From Hymenobacter psychrophilus (GTDB taxonomy: Bacteria > Bacteroidota > Bacteroidia > Cytophagales > Hymenobacteraceae): DNA of 64,000 nt. The notes below the pieces were generated by a model. That model was not told the origin of the DNA. It did no database searches and saw only the letters and a list, made by a program, of their open reading frames with translations. The DNA lies in the NCBI RefSeq assembly GCF_900107135.1, contig NZ_FNOV01000001.1:62001-126000 (forward strand), written 5' to 3'. The stretch's first letter is position 1; each line of letters starts with the position of its first letter. Of the stretch, positions 35,759 to 43,633 are shown piece by piece. The translations under genes and the position numbers were made by a program.

Positions 35759-36436
35759 ATGAAAATTCTGTTGGTTGAAGACGAGCCCAAGGTTGCCGCA
35801 TTTCTGCATCAGGGTCTGAGCGAACAGCAACACCAGGTAGATTTAGCCGCCGATGGCCTCTTGGGCCTACGCCTGGCCCAGCAGGGTGGCTACGACCTGC
35901 TGATTCTTGATACGCTGCTGCCGGGCTTAAGTGGGCTGGATGTGTGCCGGCAGGTGCGGGCCCAGAATACCGGCGTGCCCATTCTGATGCTTACCGCTTT
36001 AGGCGAAACGGACGACAAAATCCGGGGCCTCGACGCCGGGGCCGACGATTATCTGGTGAAGCCCTTCGCGTTTCAGGAGCTGCTGGCCCGCATCCGGGCG
36101 CTCACGCGCCGCCGCCACGACGCGCCCCCGGCCGGCGGTGCGCTGCAGCTGGCCGACCTCACGCTCGACCCGAGTAGCAAAATGGTGCACCGCGCCGGCC
36201 AGCCCATCCAGCTTACGGCCCGCGAGTTTGCCTTGCTCGAATACCTGCTACGCAACCAGAACCGGGTGGTGTCGCGGGTCGATATTCTGGAGCAGGTCTG
36301 GGATACAAGCTTCGACACCGGCTCCAACGTCATCGATGTGTACATTAACTTTTTGCGCAAAAAGCTCGACAAGGACTTCACTCCCAAACTCATCCACACG
36401 CTGGTAGGCATGGGCTACGTGATGAAGGAGGAATAA
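35759..36436 (+). CDS. OmpR/PhoB-family response regulator
   Basis: 225 residues. The receiver domain has the acidic pair E7/D8, phosphoacceptor D51 (LLILDTLLPGLSG), T79 and K101 (DYLVKPFAF). The winged-helix DNA-binding domain (about 130-222) contains LTAREFALLEYLLRNQNRVVSR and the terminal HTLVGMGYVMK. It is followed by its likely cognate kinase at 36578. OmpR-family proteins bind direct repeats about 11 bp apart, and such an array is found at 38128-38199 downstream of the kinase gene. A TATCTTGC sequence resembling the -7 element ends a few bases before the ATG. Confidence 0.95.
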   Translation: MKILLVEDEPKVAAFLHQGLSEQQHQVDLAADGLLGLRLAQQGGYDLLILDTLLPGLSGLDVCRQVRAQNTGVPILMLTALGETDDKIRGLDAGADDYLVKPFAFQELLARIRALTRRRHDAPPAGGALQLADLTLDPSSKMVHRAGQPIQLTAREFALLEYLLRNQNRVVSRVDILEQVWDTSFDTGSNVIDVYINFLRKKLDKDFTPKLIHTLVGMGYVMKEE

Positions 36437-36466
36437 ATTTCTAGTGGTTGGTGGTTAATTAAGAAA

Positions 36467-36509
36467 ACGTCATGCTTCGACTGCGCGGACGCCAGATGAA
36501 GCACGACGT
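36467..36509. repeat. REP-like palindrome, class 2, copy 2
   Basis: ACGTCATGCTTC (36467-36478) pairs with GAAGCACGACGT (36498-36509) with one mismatch. The core is shared with 10950-10996. Confidence 0.5.
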
Positions 36510-36520
36510 CCGTATTTTCC

Positions 36521-36576
36521 ACTAACCACTAACCACTAACCACTAACCACTAACCACTAACCACTAACCACTAACC
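36521..36576 (+). repeat. Eight tandem copies of ACTAACC ending one base before the kinase ATG
   Basis: Exactly 56 bases of perfect heptamer repeat (36521-36576), then A and the start codon at 36578. The same words appear in opposite sense near 36441-36458 (AGTGGTTGGTGGTTAA), so a leader hairpin is possible. A perfect array like this is prone to copy-number change by slippage. Confidence 0.9.
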
Positions 36577-36577
36577 A

Positions 36578-37981
36578 ATGACGATTCGGGCGCGACTTAC
36601 AGTGCAGTTTGCGGCCATTCTGGTGGTTACGCTGCTGCTGTTTGCGGCCGTAATTTACTTTTTCACCTACCAGTCGAGGCACGAGGCATTTACCGAAAGC
36701 CTGTTCTCGCGGGCGCGGGTGGTAGCGCACGTGTACCTCGATGGTACCCGCCGCGGCGACGAGAGTAGCCGGGCTTCGTACCGGCGCTATCTGCGGCAGT
36801 TTTACCGCACGCTGCCGGCCGAGGAAGTACATGTGTTCGATGCCCGCGACCGGGTTGTATTCCGCGAGGGGCGCGAAGGACGAGCGGTGTCGGAGGCACT
36901 GCTGCAGCAGGTGCGCCAGACCGGCCGGGAGGTGCGTTTCGAGGGCCGTTTCCGCCAAACCGTGGGCCTGCTCTACCAGGAACCCGGCCGGGGCGACTTT
37001 GTGGTAGTAGCCTCGTCGGTGGATGATGACAGCCGCGAGAAGCTGGATAACCTGCTGGCAGTAATGACCTTCGGCCTGTTGGGCTCGTTTGTGGTAGTAG
37101 GCATCGGGGGGCTGATTTTTGCTGGTCAGGCGCTCAAACCCATGAAGCGCATCATCCGGGAGGTTGACAGCATCACGGCCTCCGACCTGCACCAGCGCCT
37201 GAGCCAGGGCGAAGGCCGCGACGAAGTGTCGCTGCTGGCCCAGCGCTTCAACAGCCTGCTCGACCGCCTCGAAACGGCTTTTGTAGGCCAGCGCACCTTT
37301 GTGCGCGACGCCTCGCACGAGTTGCGCACGCCGCTGACCGCCATTATTGGGCAGCTCGAAGTGGCCCTGCTCCAGCAGGAGCGCACCCCCGAGGAATACC
37401 AGCGGGTGCTGCGCGCCACCCTCGACGCGGCCCGGCTGCTCAAGGACCTCACCAACGGTCTGCTGCAGATTGCGCGCGCTTCCGACGACCCCAGCCAGGT
37501 GCCGCGCACTCGCCTGCGCCTCGACGAGCTGCTGCTGATGGCCCATGAGGAGCTGCATCGGCGCCACCCTACCCGCCGCATCGACCTCGATTTCCGCGAA
37601 GCGCCCGGGGCTGCCAGCTCTGTGACGTTTGCCGTACTCGGCAACGAGGCGCTGGTGCTGGTTGCCTTCCTCAATATTCTGGAAAATGCGTGCAAGTTCA
37701 CAACTGCCAACCAGCAGGTGCCCATTGTAGCCACCCTCGCCGCTGTCCGCGGCCGGGTACAACTTCGCGTCGTCGATCAGGGGCCGGGCATGAGTGAGGC
37801 CGACCGGCAGCAGGTGTTCGTTCCCTTTTTCCGGGCTGAGGCTGTGCGGACTGTGCCCGGACATGGTATCGGGCTGCCGCTCACGGCCAAAATAATGGAG
37901 CTGCACGCGGGGCGCGTGGAGGTGGCCAGCACCTTGGGCCAGGGCACCCGCGTCCTGCTCGATTTCCCCGCCGCCGGCTAG
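36578..37981 (+). CDS. Sensor histidine kinase with HAMP domain
   Basis: 467 residues. Two membrane helices (about 10-29 and 160-183) flank a ~130-residue periplasmic sensor region. A HAMP domain follows (ALKPMKRIIREVDSITASDLHQRL). The HisKA phosphoacceptor is H247 in RDASHELRTPLTAIIG. The ATPase domain has the N-box NILENACKFT, the G1 box DQGPGMSEADRQQVF and the G2 box GHGIGLPLTAKIME. It is the likely partner of the response regulator 141 bases upstream. The gap carries a palindrome and a perfect heptamer array abutting the start codon, which may affect kinase translation relative to the regulator. The signal is unknown. Confidence 0.94.
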   Translation: MTIRARLTVQFAAILVVTLLLFAAVIYFFTYQSRHEAFTESLFSRARVVAHVYLDGTRRGDESSRASYRRYLRQFYRTLPAEEVHVFDARDRVVFREGREGRAVSEALLQQVRQTGREVRFEGRFRQTVGLLYQEPGRGDFVVVASSVDDDSREKLDNLLAVMTFGLLGSFVVVGIGGLIFAGQALKPMKRIIREVDSITASDLHQRLSQGEGRDEVSLLAQRFNSLLDRLETAFVGQRTFVRDASHELRTPLTAIIGQLEVALLQQERTPEEYQRVLRATLDAARLLKDLTNGLLQIARASDDPSQVPRTRLRLDELLLMAHEELHRRHPTRRIDLDFREAPGAASSVTFAVLGNEALVLVAFLNILENACKFTTANQQVPIVATLAAVRGRVQLRVVDQGPGMSEADRQQVFVPFFRAEAVRTVPGHGIGLPLTAKIMELHAGRVEVASTLGQGTRVLLDFPAAG

Positions 37982-38127
37982 GTTATGGCCGTGGGACAGT
38001 AGGCTACAGTGCGCGACTATATTTTGCGCGTTAATCCGCGGCCCATATGGGGCAGGGTTGTTTGAATCCTGAAAAATCGACGGACAGCCGAATCGTATAA
38101 AGTGGCAAATATCAGTAGGTACATGAT

Positions 38128-38199
38128 TTTAAGCAACTGTTAATAAGGGGTTTATGTGACTTTAATCGGGTTTTAACTTGCTTTTAATCAGAGTTTAAC
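38128..38199 (+). promoter_or_regulatory. Seven TTTAAY-like hexamers at exact 11-bp period (OmpR/PhoB-type operator array)
   Basis: Hexamers begin at 38128 (TTTAAG), 38139 (GTTAAT), 38150 (GTTTAT), 38161 (TTTAAT), 38172 (TTTAAC), 38183 (TTTAAT) and 38194 (TTTAAC). The last four match TTTAAY perfectly. One-turn direct repeats are the known binding mode of OmpR/PhoB-family regulators. The array sits 87 bases before the SulP start and is followed by a hairpin. Confidence 0.7.
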
Positions 38200-38200
38200 G

Positions 38201-38233
38201 AGCCGGCTATAACGTTGTGTGATATAGCCGGCT
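38201..38233 (+). repeat. 11-bp hairpin between the hexamer array and the sulP start
   Basis: AGCCGGCTATA (38201-38211) pairs exactly with 38223-38233, loop 11 bases. It lacks a T tract and may lie in the promoter or leader. TACTCTTTG (38233-38241) is one base longer than a -7 element. Confidence 0.5.
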
Positions 38234-38285
38234 ACTCTTTGTTGGGTGGCGGGCACTACCCGTTTTTACATTGCCTCCCGCCATT

Positions 38286-39899
38286 ATGATAAAAAATGCT
38301 CCGGACCCGAGAAAGACAGCCTCTTCGGTGGCTTCGGGCCGTTTTCCCTCATCATTTAGCTCTCTGAGCCAGGATTTACCCGCCGGGCTGGTGGTGTTTC
38401 TGGTGGCCCTGCCACTGTGCCTAGGTATTTCGCTGGCCTCGGGCGCACCATTGTTGTCGGGCGTTATTGCTGGCATTGTGGGCGGCGTGGTGGTGGCTTG
38501 GCTAAGTGGCTCGGCGCTGAGTGTGAGTGGGCCGGCGGCTGGCCTGACGGCCATTATCGTAGCCGCTATTGGCACGCTGGGCTCGTTCGAGGCTGTACTG
38601 GCCGCCACCGTTATTGCGGGCGTCATCCAGATTGGCCTGGGCGTGGCCCGGGCGGGTATTATTGGCCTGTACTTTCCCACTTCCGTTATTCGCGGGATGC
38701 TGGCCGCTATCGGCCTGATCCTGATTCTGAAGCAGATTCCGCACTTTTTAGGTATCGATACCGACTACTTTGAAGATCTGAGCTTCTTGCAATTTGATGG
38801 TCGCAATACGTTCAGTGAAATCAGTAATGCGCTCGAAAACTTCCAGCTCGGCCCGGCTCTGGTTGGGTTGGTCTGTCTGGCCATCCTGATCGGGTGGGAC
38901 AATGTGCTCAGCAAGCGTAGCAAAGTGGCTCAGCTAATTCCAGGCGCTCTGGTTGTTGTCGTGGTAGCCATTCTGCTCAACCTGGTTTTCGATTCGCTGA
39001 TACCAACGCTCAGCATCCGGCCCGAAAACATGGTGAGCCTACCGCGCATCACCTCATTGCAGGATGCTGCTCAACTCATTACCGTTCCCGACTGGGCTGC
39101 CTTTAGCCGGCCCGCTACCTATACCGTCGCTTTTACTATTGCCATTGTGGCCTCGCTCGAAACGCTGCTCAGTGTGGAAGCTGTTGATAAGCTCGACCCA
39201 TACAAGCGCACCACGCCCACTAACCGCGAAATGATGGCCCAGGGCGCCGGTAACATGATTAGCGGGTTGCTCGGTGGGTTACCCATGACGGCGGTTATTG
39301 TGCGTAGCTCGGCCAACATCAACTCCGGGGGACAAACCCGTATGTCTGCTTTCTTCCACGGACTGCTGCTGCTCGTGAGCCTGCTGTTTTTAGGGCGGGT
39401 GCTTAACCAGATTCCGCTCTCGGCCTTGGCCGCCATCCTGCTCGTTATCGGCTACAAGCTCACTAGGCCGGCCCTCTACCGCACCCAGTGGAAACTGGGC
39501 TGGCAGCAGTTTCTGCCCTTCATCATTACCATCGTGGCCATCCTGTTCACCGATTTGCTCAAGGGGGTAGTTTTGGGGTTGGTAGTGGGCATCTTCTACA
39601 TCCTGAAAGCCAACTACGATTCGGCGTACTACCTGAGTAAGCCTACCGAGAAGGGCACCGACGACGGGCCGATTATTCTGCGTCTCTCCTCGCAGGTGTC
39701 GTTCCTCAATAAAGCCAGCATCATCAAGGTGCTGGAGGAACTGCCGATGAATTCCAGGGTTGTAATCGATGGTTCCGACTCGGTATTTATAGACTACGAC
39801 GTGCTCGAAGCCATTGAGAACTTCCGGCAGGCAGCCCCCGAGCGCGGCATCAACCTGGAATTGCGCGACGTACCCCAGGTAGAAGTAATGGGACATTAA
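38286..39899 (+). CDS. SulP-family anion transporter with C-terminal STAS-like domain
   Basis: 537 residues from ATG 38286; an upstream in-frame TTG at 38271 is less likely. The N-terminal membrane part begins LSQDLPAGLVVFLVALPLCLGISLASGAPLLSGVIAG, the SulP signature. About 10-12 hydrophobic segments follow, with conserved SGPAAGLTAI and GAGNMISGLLGGLPMTAVIVRSSANI. A short STAS-like tail (ILRLSSQVSFLNKASIIKVLEEL ... VVIDGSDSVFIDYDVLEAIENF) is cytoplasmic. It lies 56 bases before a beta-carbonic anhydrase; SulP-carbonic anhydrase pairs suggest bicarbonate uptake (BicA-like) rather than sulfate transport. Its promoter region holds the 11-bp-periodic hexamer array. Confidence 0.9.
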   Translation: MIKNAPDPRKTASSVASGRFPSSFSSLSQDLPAGLVVFLVALPLCLGISLASGAPLLSGVIAGIVGGVVVAWLSGSALSVSGPAAGLTAIIVAAIGTLGSFEAVLAATVIAGVIQIGLGVARAGIIGLYFPTSVIRGMLAAIGLILILKQIPHFLGIDTDYFEDLSFLQFDGRNTFSEISNALENFQLGPALVGLVCLAILIGWDNVLSKRSKVAQLIPGALVVVVVAILLNLVFDSLIPTLSIRPENMVSLPRITSLQDAAQLITVPDWAAFSRPATYTVAFTIAIVASLETLLSVEAVDKLDPYKRTTPTNREMMAQGAGNMISGLLGGLPMTAVIVRSSANINSGGQTRMSAFFHGLLLLVSLLFLGRVLNQIPLSALAAILLVIGYKLTRPALYRTQWKLGWQQFLPFIITIVAILFTDLLKGVVLGLVVGIFYILKANYDSAYYLSKPTEKGTDDGPIILRLSSQVSFLNKASIIKVLEELPMNSRVVIDGSDSVFIDYDVLEAIENFRQAAPERGINLELRDVPQVEVMGH

Positions 39900-39955
39900 C
39901 AGATATGGGGCTTCACCTCATCACCTTCTCAATCATCTGATTTCCTCCCCTATAT

Positions 39956-40747
39956 ATGAATGGCATAGAATCGATTCTGGACAATAACCGCAAGTGGGTG
40001 AAAGAGCAGCGCGCTGCCGACCCGAATTTTTTTAACCGCCTGGCCGATGGTCAGCAGCCTAAGTACCTGTTCATCGGCTGCTCCGATTCGCGGGTGCCGG
40101 CCTCCGCCATTACCGGCACCGGTCCGGGCGAAATGTTCGTGCACCGCAACATTGCCAACATGGTAGTGCACACCGATTTCAACATGCTTTCGGTGTTGCA
40201 GTACGCCGTGGAAGTACTGGGCGTGCAGGATATTATCGTGTGCGGCCATTACGGCTGCGGGGGCGTGGCCGCCGCCGCCAGCAACAAGCAGTACGGCCTC
40301 ATCGACGGCTGGCTAACCAATATCCGCGACGTAATCAGGGTGCACGAAACCGAGTTTCTGCGCATCAGCGACGACGACTCACGCTTACGGCGTCTTGTAG
40401 AGCTGAACGTAATTGAGCAGGTGCGCAACTTGGCCAAAACCAGCATCATCCAGAACGCGCGCAAGGGCGCTACTCCGCCTCGTCTGCATGGCTTGGTTTA
40501 CGATATCAAGGAAGGGCTGCTGACCAACCTGGATGTTGAAGACAACATGATTTCTGAGTTCGACCACATCTATGGCACCAGCGCCCAGAAGTACGCGGCC
40601 AAGGTGCTGGAAGCAGAAACGGATAAGGCTGAACTGACCACTAACAAGCCCAAACTAACGGATGAGAAGCCACACGCCGCCTCGCCGATGAGCCAGAAAG
40701 CTGGTAAAAACGTAGCCGCAAGCAACGGTTCGCAAACCAAGGGATAG
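39956..40747 (+). CDS. can: Beta-class carbonic anhydrase
   Basis: 263 residues. The zinc ligands C42, H98 and C101 and the Asp-Arg dyad D44/R46 are all present (FIGCSDSRVPAS and VCGHYGCGGV). The enzyme interconverts CO2 and bicarbonate in the cytoplasm. The C-terminal ~45 residues (after AAKVLEAETDKAEL) are a Lys/Thr/Ser-rich, probably disordered extension absent from E. coli Can. It is co-oriented with the SulP gene at 38286 and is likely in the same operon. A strong terminator follows. Confidence 0.95.
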   Translation: MNGIESILDNNRKWVKEQRAADPNFFNRLADGQQPKYLFIGCSDSRVPASAITGTGPGEMFVHRNIANMVVHTDFNMLSVLQYAVEVLGVQDIIVCGHYGCGGVAAAASNKQYGLIDGWLTNIRDVIRVHETEFLRISDDDSRLRRLVELNVIEQVRNLAKTSIIQNARKGATPPRLHGLVYDIKEGLLTNLDVEDNMISEFDHIYGTSAQKYAAKVLEAETDKAELTTNKPKLTDEKPHAASPMSQKAGKNVAASNGSQTKG

Positions 40748-40853
40748 TTCCTGCGGCCGGCACAACAAGCCGCATAGGTCTGGTCCGGACTATCCGGCTA
40801 GCTGGCTGCTTACCATCCGGGCACGTTCTGAGGGGAAGGTGCCTTCGATGGCT

Positions 40854-40887
40854 AAAACCGCCGCATCCGTTGGGTGCGGCGGTTTTT
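40854..40887 (+). terminator. Intrinsic terminator of the sulP-can operon
   Basis: AAAACCGCCGCA (40854-40865) pairs with 40875-40886, the stem continues inward, and a T7 run follows. Confidence 0.85.
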
Positions 40888-40991
40888 TTGTGTCTGGCCG
40901 CAGGCAGCCCCGAATGTTTTCACAACGCAAGGCCAAGAGAAACCCGTAAGGTTATTATCAGCAGGTACCAGAACAATAAACTACAGAAGCA

Positions 40992-41957
40992 ATGAACGCC
41001 ATTTATTTCAACGAATACGGCCCGGCCGATGTGCTCCGTTACGGCGAGCAGCCTACGCCTACGCCCACGCCCACCCAGCTACTGGTGCGGGTGCGCGCCA
41101 GCAGCGTCAACCCCATCGACTGGAAGGTGCGCCGGGGCGATATCAAGCTGTTGACTGGTTTCGACTTTCCCATGATTCCGGGGCGCGACGTAGCCGGTGA
41201 AGTGGCGGCCGTGGGCAGCCAGGTGGTGCGCTTTGCGGTGGGCGACCGGGTGTATGGTATGGCCGACGGGGGTACCGGCGGCGCCAATGCCGAGTACGCG
41301 CTGCTGGCCGGGCCGGCCGCCGCTTTCATTCCCGAAAAGTTAAGCTTCGAGGAAGCGGGCTGCGTGCCGCTGGCCGCCCTCACGGCCTTGCAGGCGCTGC
41401 GCGACCAGGGCCGGCTGCTTTCCGGCGACCGGGTGCTAATCAATGGCGCTTCGGGCGGCGTAGGGGCTTTTGCCGTGCAACTGGCCAAGGCGCTGGGCGC
41501 GGGCGAGGTAACCGGAACCGCCAGCGCCGACAACCTGGAGCTGGTGCGTAGCCTGGGTGCCGACCACGCCTTGGATTACAAGGAACACGACTTCACAAAG
41601 GACCTGAGCCGCTACGACCTCATTTTTGACGCGGCTGGCAAATCGAGCTTCGTGGCCAGCCAGGCGGCTCTGCGCCGAAACGGCCGCTATGTAAGCACCG
41701 ATCCGCAGCCCATCACGGTGGTAGCCGGCAAGCTGGCGGCGCTACTGACCACCAAATCATCCCACGTGCTGCTGGCCGACCCTAGCGGCCCCGACCTTGC
41801 CCTGATTTCGGCCTGGCTGCAGGCCGGTACGCTGCGCGTGATTATCGATAAAACATTTCCACTGAGCGAAACGGCCGCCGCCCATCGCTACAACGAAGAG
41901 GGCAACTCGAGCGGAAAAGTAGTGCTGACGGTAAGTGAAGGAATTGTTGGGAGCTAA
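40992..41957 (+). CDS. NAD(P)-dependent zinc-free medium-chain dehydrogenase (quinone oxidoreductase-like)
   Basis: 321 residues. It has a GroES-like N-domain (LLVRVRASSVNPIDWKVRRGD, MIPGRDVAGEVAAVG) and a Rossmann domain (RVLINGASGGVGAFAVQLAKALGA). The AxGGVG cofactor loop is NADPH-type, and no structural or catalytic zinc cysteines are visible. This places it with quinone or enone reductases rather than alcohol dehydrogenases. A run of Thr-Pro repeats (PTPTPTPT) at residues 21-28 is a small oddity. It is monocistronic and convergent with the EamA gene. The substrate is unknown. Confidence 0.88.
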   Translation: MNAIYFNEYGPADVLRYGEQPTPTPTPTQLLVRVRASSVNPIDWKVRRGDIKLLTGFDFPMIPGRDVAGEVAAVGSQVVRFAVGDRVYGMADGGTGGANAEYALLAGPAAAFIPEKLSFEEAGCVPLAALTALQALRDQGRLLSGDRVLINGASGGVGAFAVQLAKALGAGEVTGTASADNLELVRSLGADHALDYKEHDFTKDLSRYDLIFDAAGKSSFVASQAALRRNGRYVSTDPQPITVVAGKLAALLTTKSSHVLLADPSGPDLALISAWLQAGTLRVIIDKTFPLSETAAAHRYNEEGNSSGKVVLTVSEGIVGS

Positions 41958-41991
41958 ACTAACTGGGCACTAGCGTCAGCGCGTTAGTCAC

Positions 41992-42435
41992 TTATTCGCC
42001 TCCGCTGCCTTCTTCGCCCCCAGAAAAGGCAATGAGGATGGCCCCGCCGGCCATAAGCACGGCTCCGGCCACAAGCTGCCAGGTTACTTTCTCCTTGAGG
42101 AAAAAAACGGCCAGCAGGATGGAGAAGACAAGCGAAATTTTATCGAATGATGCGGTACGCGAGGCCATGCCCAGCTTGAGGGCCTGAAACGAGAACAGCG
42201 ACGAAAGGCAGGTGATAACGCCGGCCGCAATCAAAAACAGCCAGGTGCGCCGGTCGATGGTCTGTACCTGACCCAGGTGTCCCTGCCAGGCCACCACGCC
42301 CCAGGCTACGCCCACAATCAGCACCGACTGCACGGCAAAAGCCAGGCTCGACTCAATATTCTTGACGCCAATCTTGGAGAGCGTGACGACGATGGCCGCT
42401 GACACGGCAGCCAGCAGAGAAAAAACTATCCACAT
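41992..42435 (-). CDS. Half-size EamA-family membrane transporter
   Basis: 147 residues from ATG 42435 (MWIVFSLLAAVSAAIVVTLSKIGVKN); a longer frame starts at 42495. Five hydrophobic helices form a single EamA unit, with the typical GVITCLSSLFSFQALKLGMASRTASFDKISLVFSILLAVFFLKEKVTWQ segment in the middle. Canonical drug/metabolite transporters have two such units and ten helices, so this one presumably dimerises, as EmrE-like half-transporters do. The substrate is unknown. It is not an obvious fragment: start, helices and end are intact. Confidence 0.82.
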   Translation of the reverse strand: MWIVFSLLAAVSAAIVVTLSKIGVKNIESSLAFAVQSVLIVGVAWGVVAWQGHLGQVQTIDRRTWLFLIAAGVITCLSSLFSFQALKLGMASRTASFDKISLVFSILLAVFFLKEKVTWQLVAGAVLMAGGAILIAFSGGEEGSGGE

Positions 42436-42659
42436 AAACGCGAGAATAAAAGATGTGACGGGTGTACGGGCACGCCGTTGCTTTGGGCTGACCAAGAGAC
42501 TGTAAAAGAGGAGAAGGATAATTATTTGAGGCTTAATATGCTGTTAGACAGTGCTTCATAAGATGTTCATGTAACTAAAGCGCTTGGAAAGGAGTCTATC
42601 CTTTAACTATTGCCCTGCTACCGTCCTGTTTCTTTCCAAATCCTTTATCCCCTTTTTCC

Positions 42660-43478
42660 ATGCCTGCGACCACTTCCGCCAACCGACTTCAAAACCAGAT
42701 TGCCCTGATTACGGGCGGCAGCTCCGGCATTGGGGCAGGTGTAGCCAAGGCCATGGCGGCCGAGGGCGCGTCGGTTATCGTCAACTTTGCTCACAGCACC
42801 GACGAAGCGGCGGCCGTGGTGAAGGAAATTGCCGATGCCGGTGGCCAGGCCGTATCGTTTCAGGCCGATGTGAGCAAGGAAGACGACGTGTTGCGCATGT
42901 TCAATTTCGTGCGCGAGAAATTCGGTACCCTACACATTCTGGTCAACAATTCGGGTATTCAGATCGATGCCAAATTCGTGGACATGACCCTGGAGCAGTG
43001 GCAGCGGGTGATTGACGTAAATCTGACGGGCCAGTTTCTGTGCGCCCGCGAGGCGGCCCGCGAGTTTCTGCGCCGCGGTCCGCAGCAGGAAATTTCCAGC
43101 GCCCTGGGCAAGATTATCTGCATGAGTTCGGTACACGAAGTCATTCCGTGGGCCGGCCACGTGAACTACGCCACCAGCAAAGGCGGCATTATGCTGCTCA
43201 TGAAGAGCATGGCCCAGGAGCTGGCGCCGCACAAAATCCGCATCAACAGCATCGCGCCCGGCGCCATTGCCACGCCCATCAACCTCTCGGCCCGCGACAC
43301 GCCCGAGGAGGAGAAATCCCTGCTCACGCTTATTCCCTACGGCCGCATCGGCCAGCCCCTCGATATCGGCAAAGTAGCCGTCTGGCTGGCCTCCGACGAG
43401 TCAGATTACGTAACCGGCACCAGCATTTTCGCCGACGGCGGCATGACGCTGTATCCGGGTTTTGCCGATAATGGCTGA
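42660..43478 (+). CDS. Short-chain dehydrogenase, glucose 1-dehydrogenase-like
   Basis: 272 residues. It has the classical SDR motifs TGGSSGIG (18-25), NNSG (96-99), S156/S157, and the catalytic Y170/K174 in NYATSK. The C-terminus DGGMTLYPGF closely resembles Bacillus glucose 1-dehydrogenases (GGMTLYPSF), which oxidise glucose to gluconolactone with NAD(P). That resemblance comes from memory of the family and is not proof of substrate. The next genes are a GH63-like glycosidase and, further on, a 6-phosphogluconate dehydrogenase, which supports a sugar-oxidation role. Confidence 0.85.
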   Translation: MPATTSANRLQNQIALITGGSSGIGAGVAKAMAAEGASVIVNFAHSTDEAAAVVKEIADAGGQAVSFQADVSKEDDVLRMFNFVREKFGTLHILVNNSGIQIDAKFVDMTLEQWQRVIDVNLTGQFLCAREAAREFLRRGPQQEISSALGKIICMSSVHEVIPWAGHVNYATSKGGIMLLMKSMAQELAPHKIRINSIAPGAIATPINLSARDTPEEEKSLLTLIPYGRIGQPLDIGKVAVWLASDESDYVTGTSIFADGGMTLYPGFADNG

Positions 43479-43502
43479 GTGATTTGGCGCTAATTGATTG
43501 CG

Positions 43503-43617
43503 AAACGGTGTAGGGGCGGGGCGTGTCCCCGCCCGCCGTTCGCACCGGTCCAACGATGCTGTGCAACGCGGACCGTTCAACGGTGGGCAGGGAAAAGCCC
43601 CGCCCCTACGACCGTTT
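43503..43617. repeat. Long imperfect palindrome with GTAGGGGCGGGG ends
   Basis: The left half (about 43503-43550) resembles the reverse complement of the right half (about 43570-43617). It includes GTAGGGGCGGGGC matching GCCCCGCCCCTAC. It separates the SDR gene from the glycosidase gene. Confidence 0.6.
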
Positions 43618-43633
43618 TCATAAACCCCAACGC

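Noticed and set aside
33830..35833. 667-codon minus-strand frame spanning the M3 peptidase, tRNA-Lys and the response regulator start
   Set aside because: It runs antisense through a clear tRNA and two real genes; no domain is recognised.
36521..36576. CRISPR-like array
   Set aside because: The units are contiguous 7-mers with no spacers and no cas genes; this is a simple tandem repeat.
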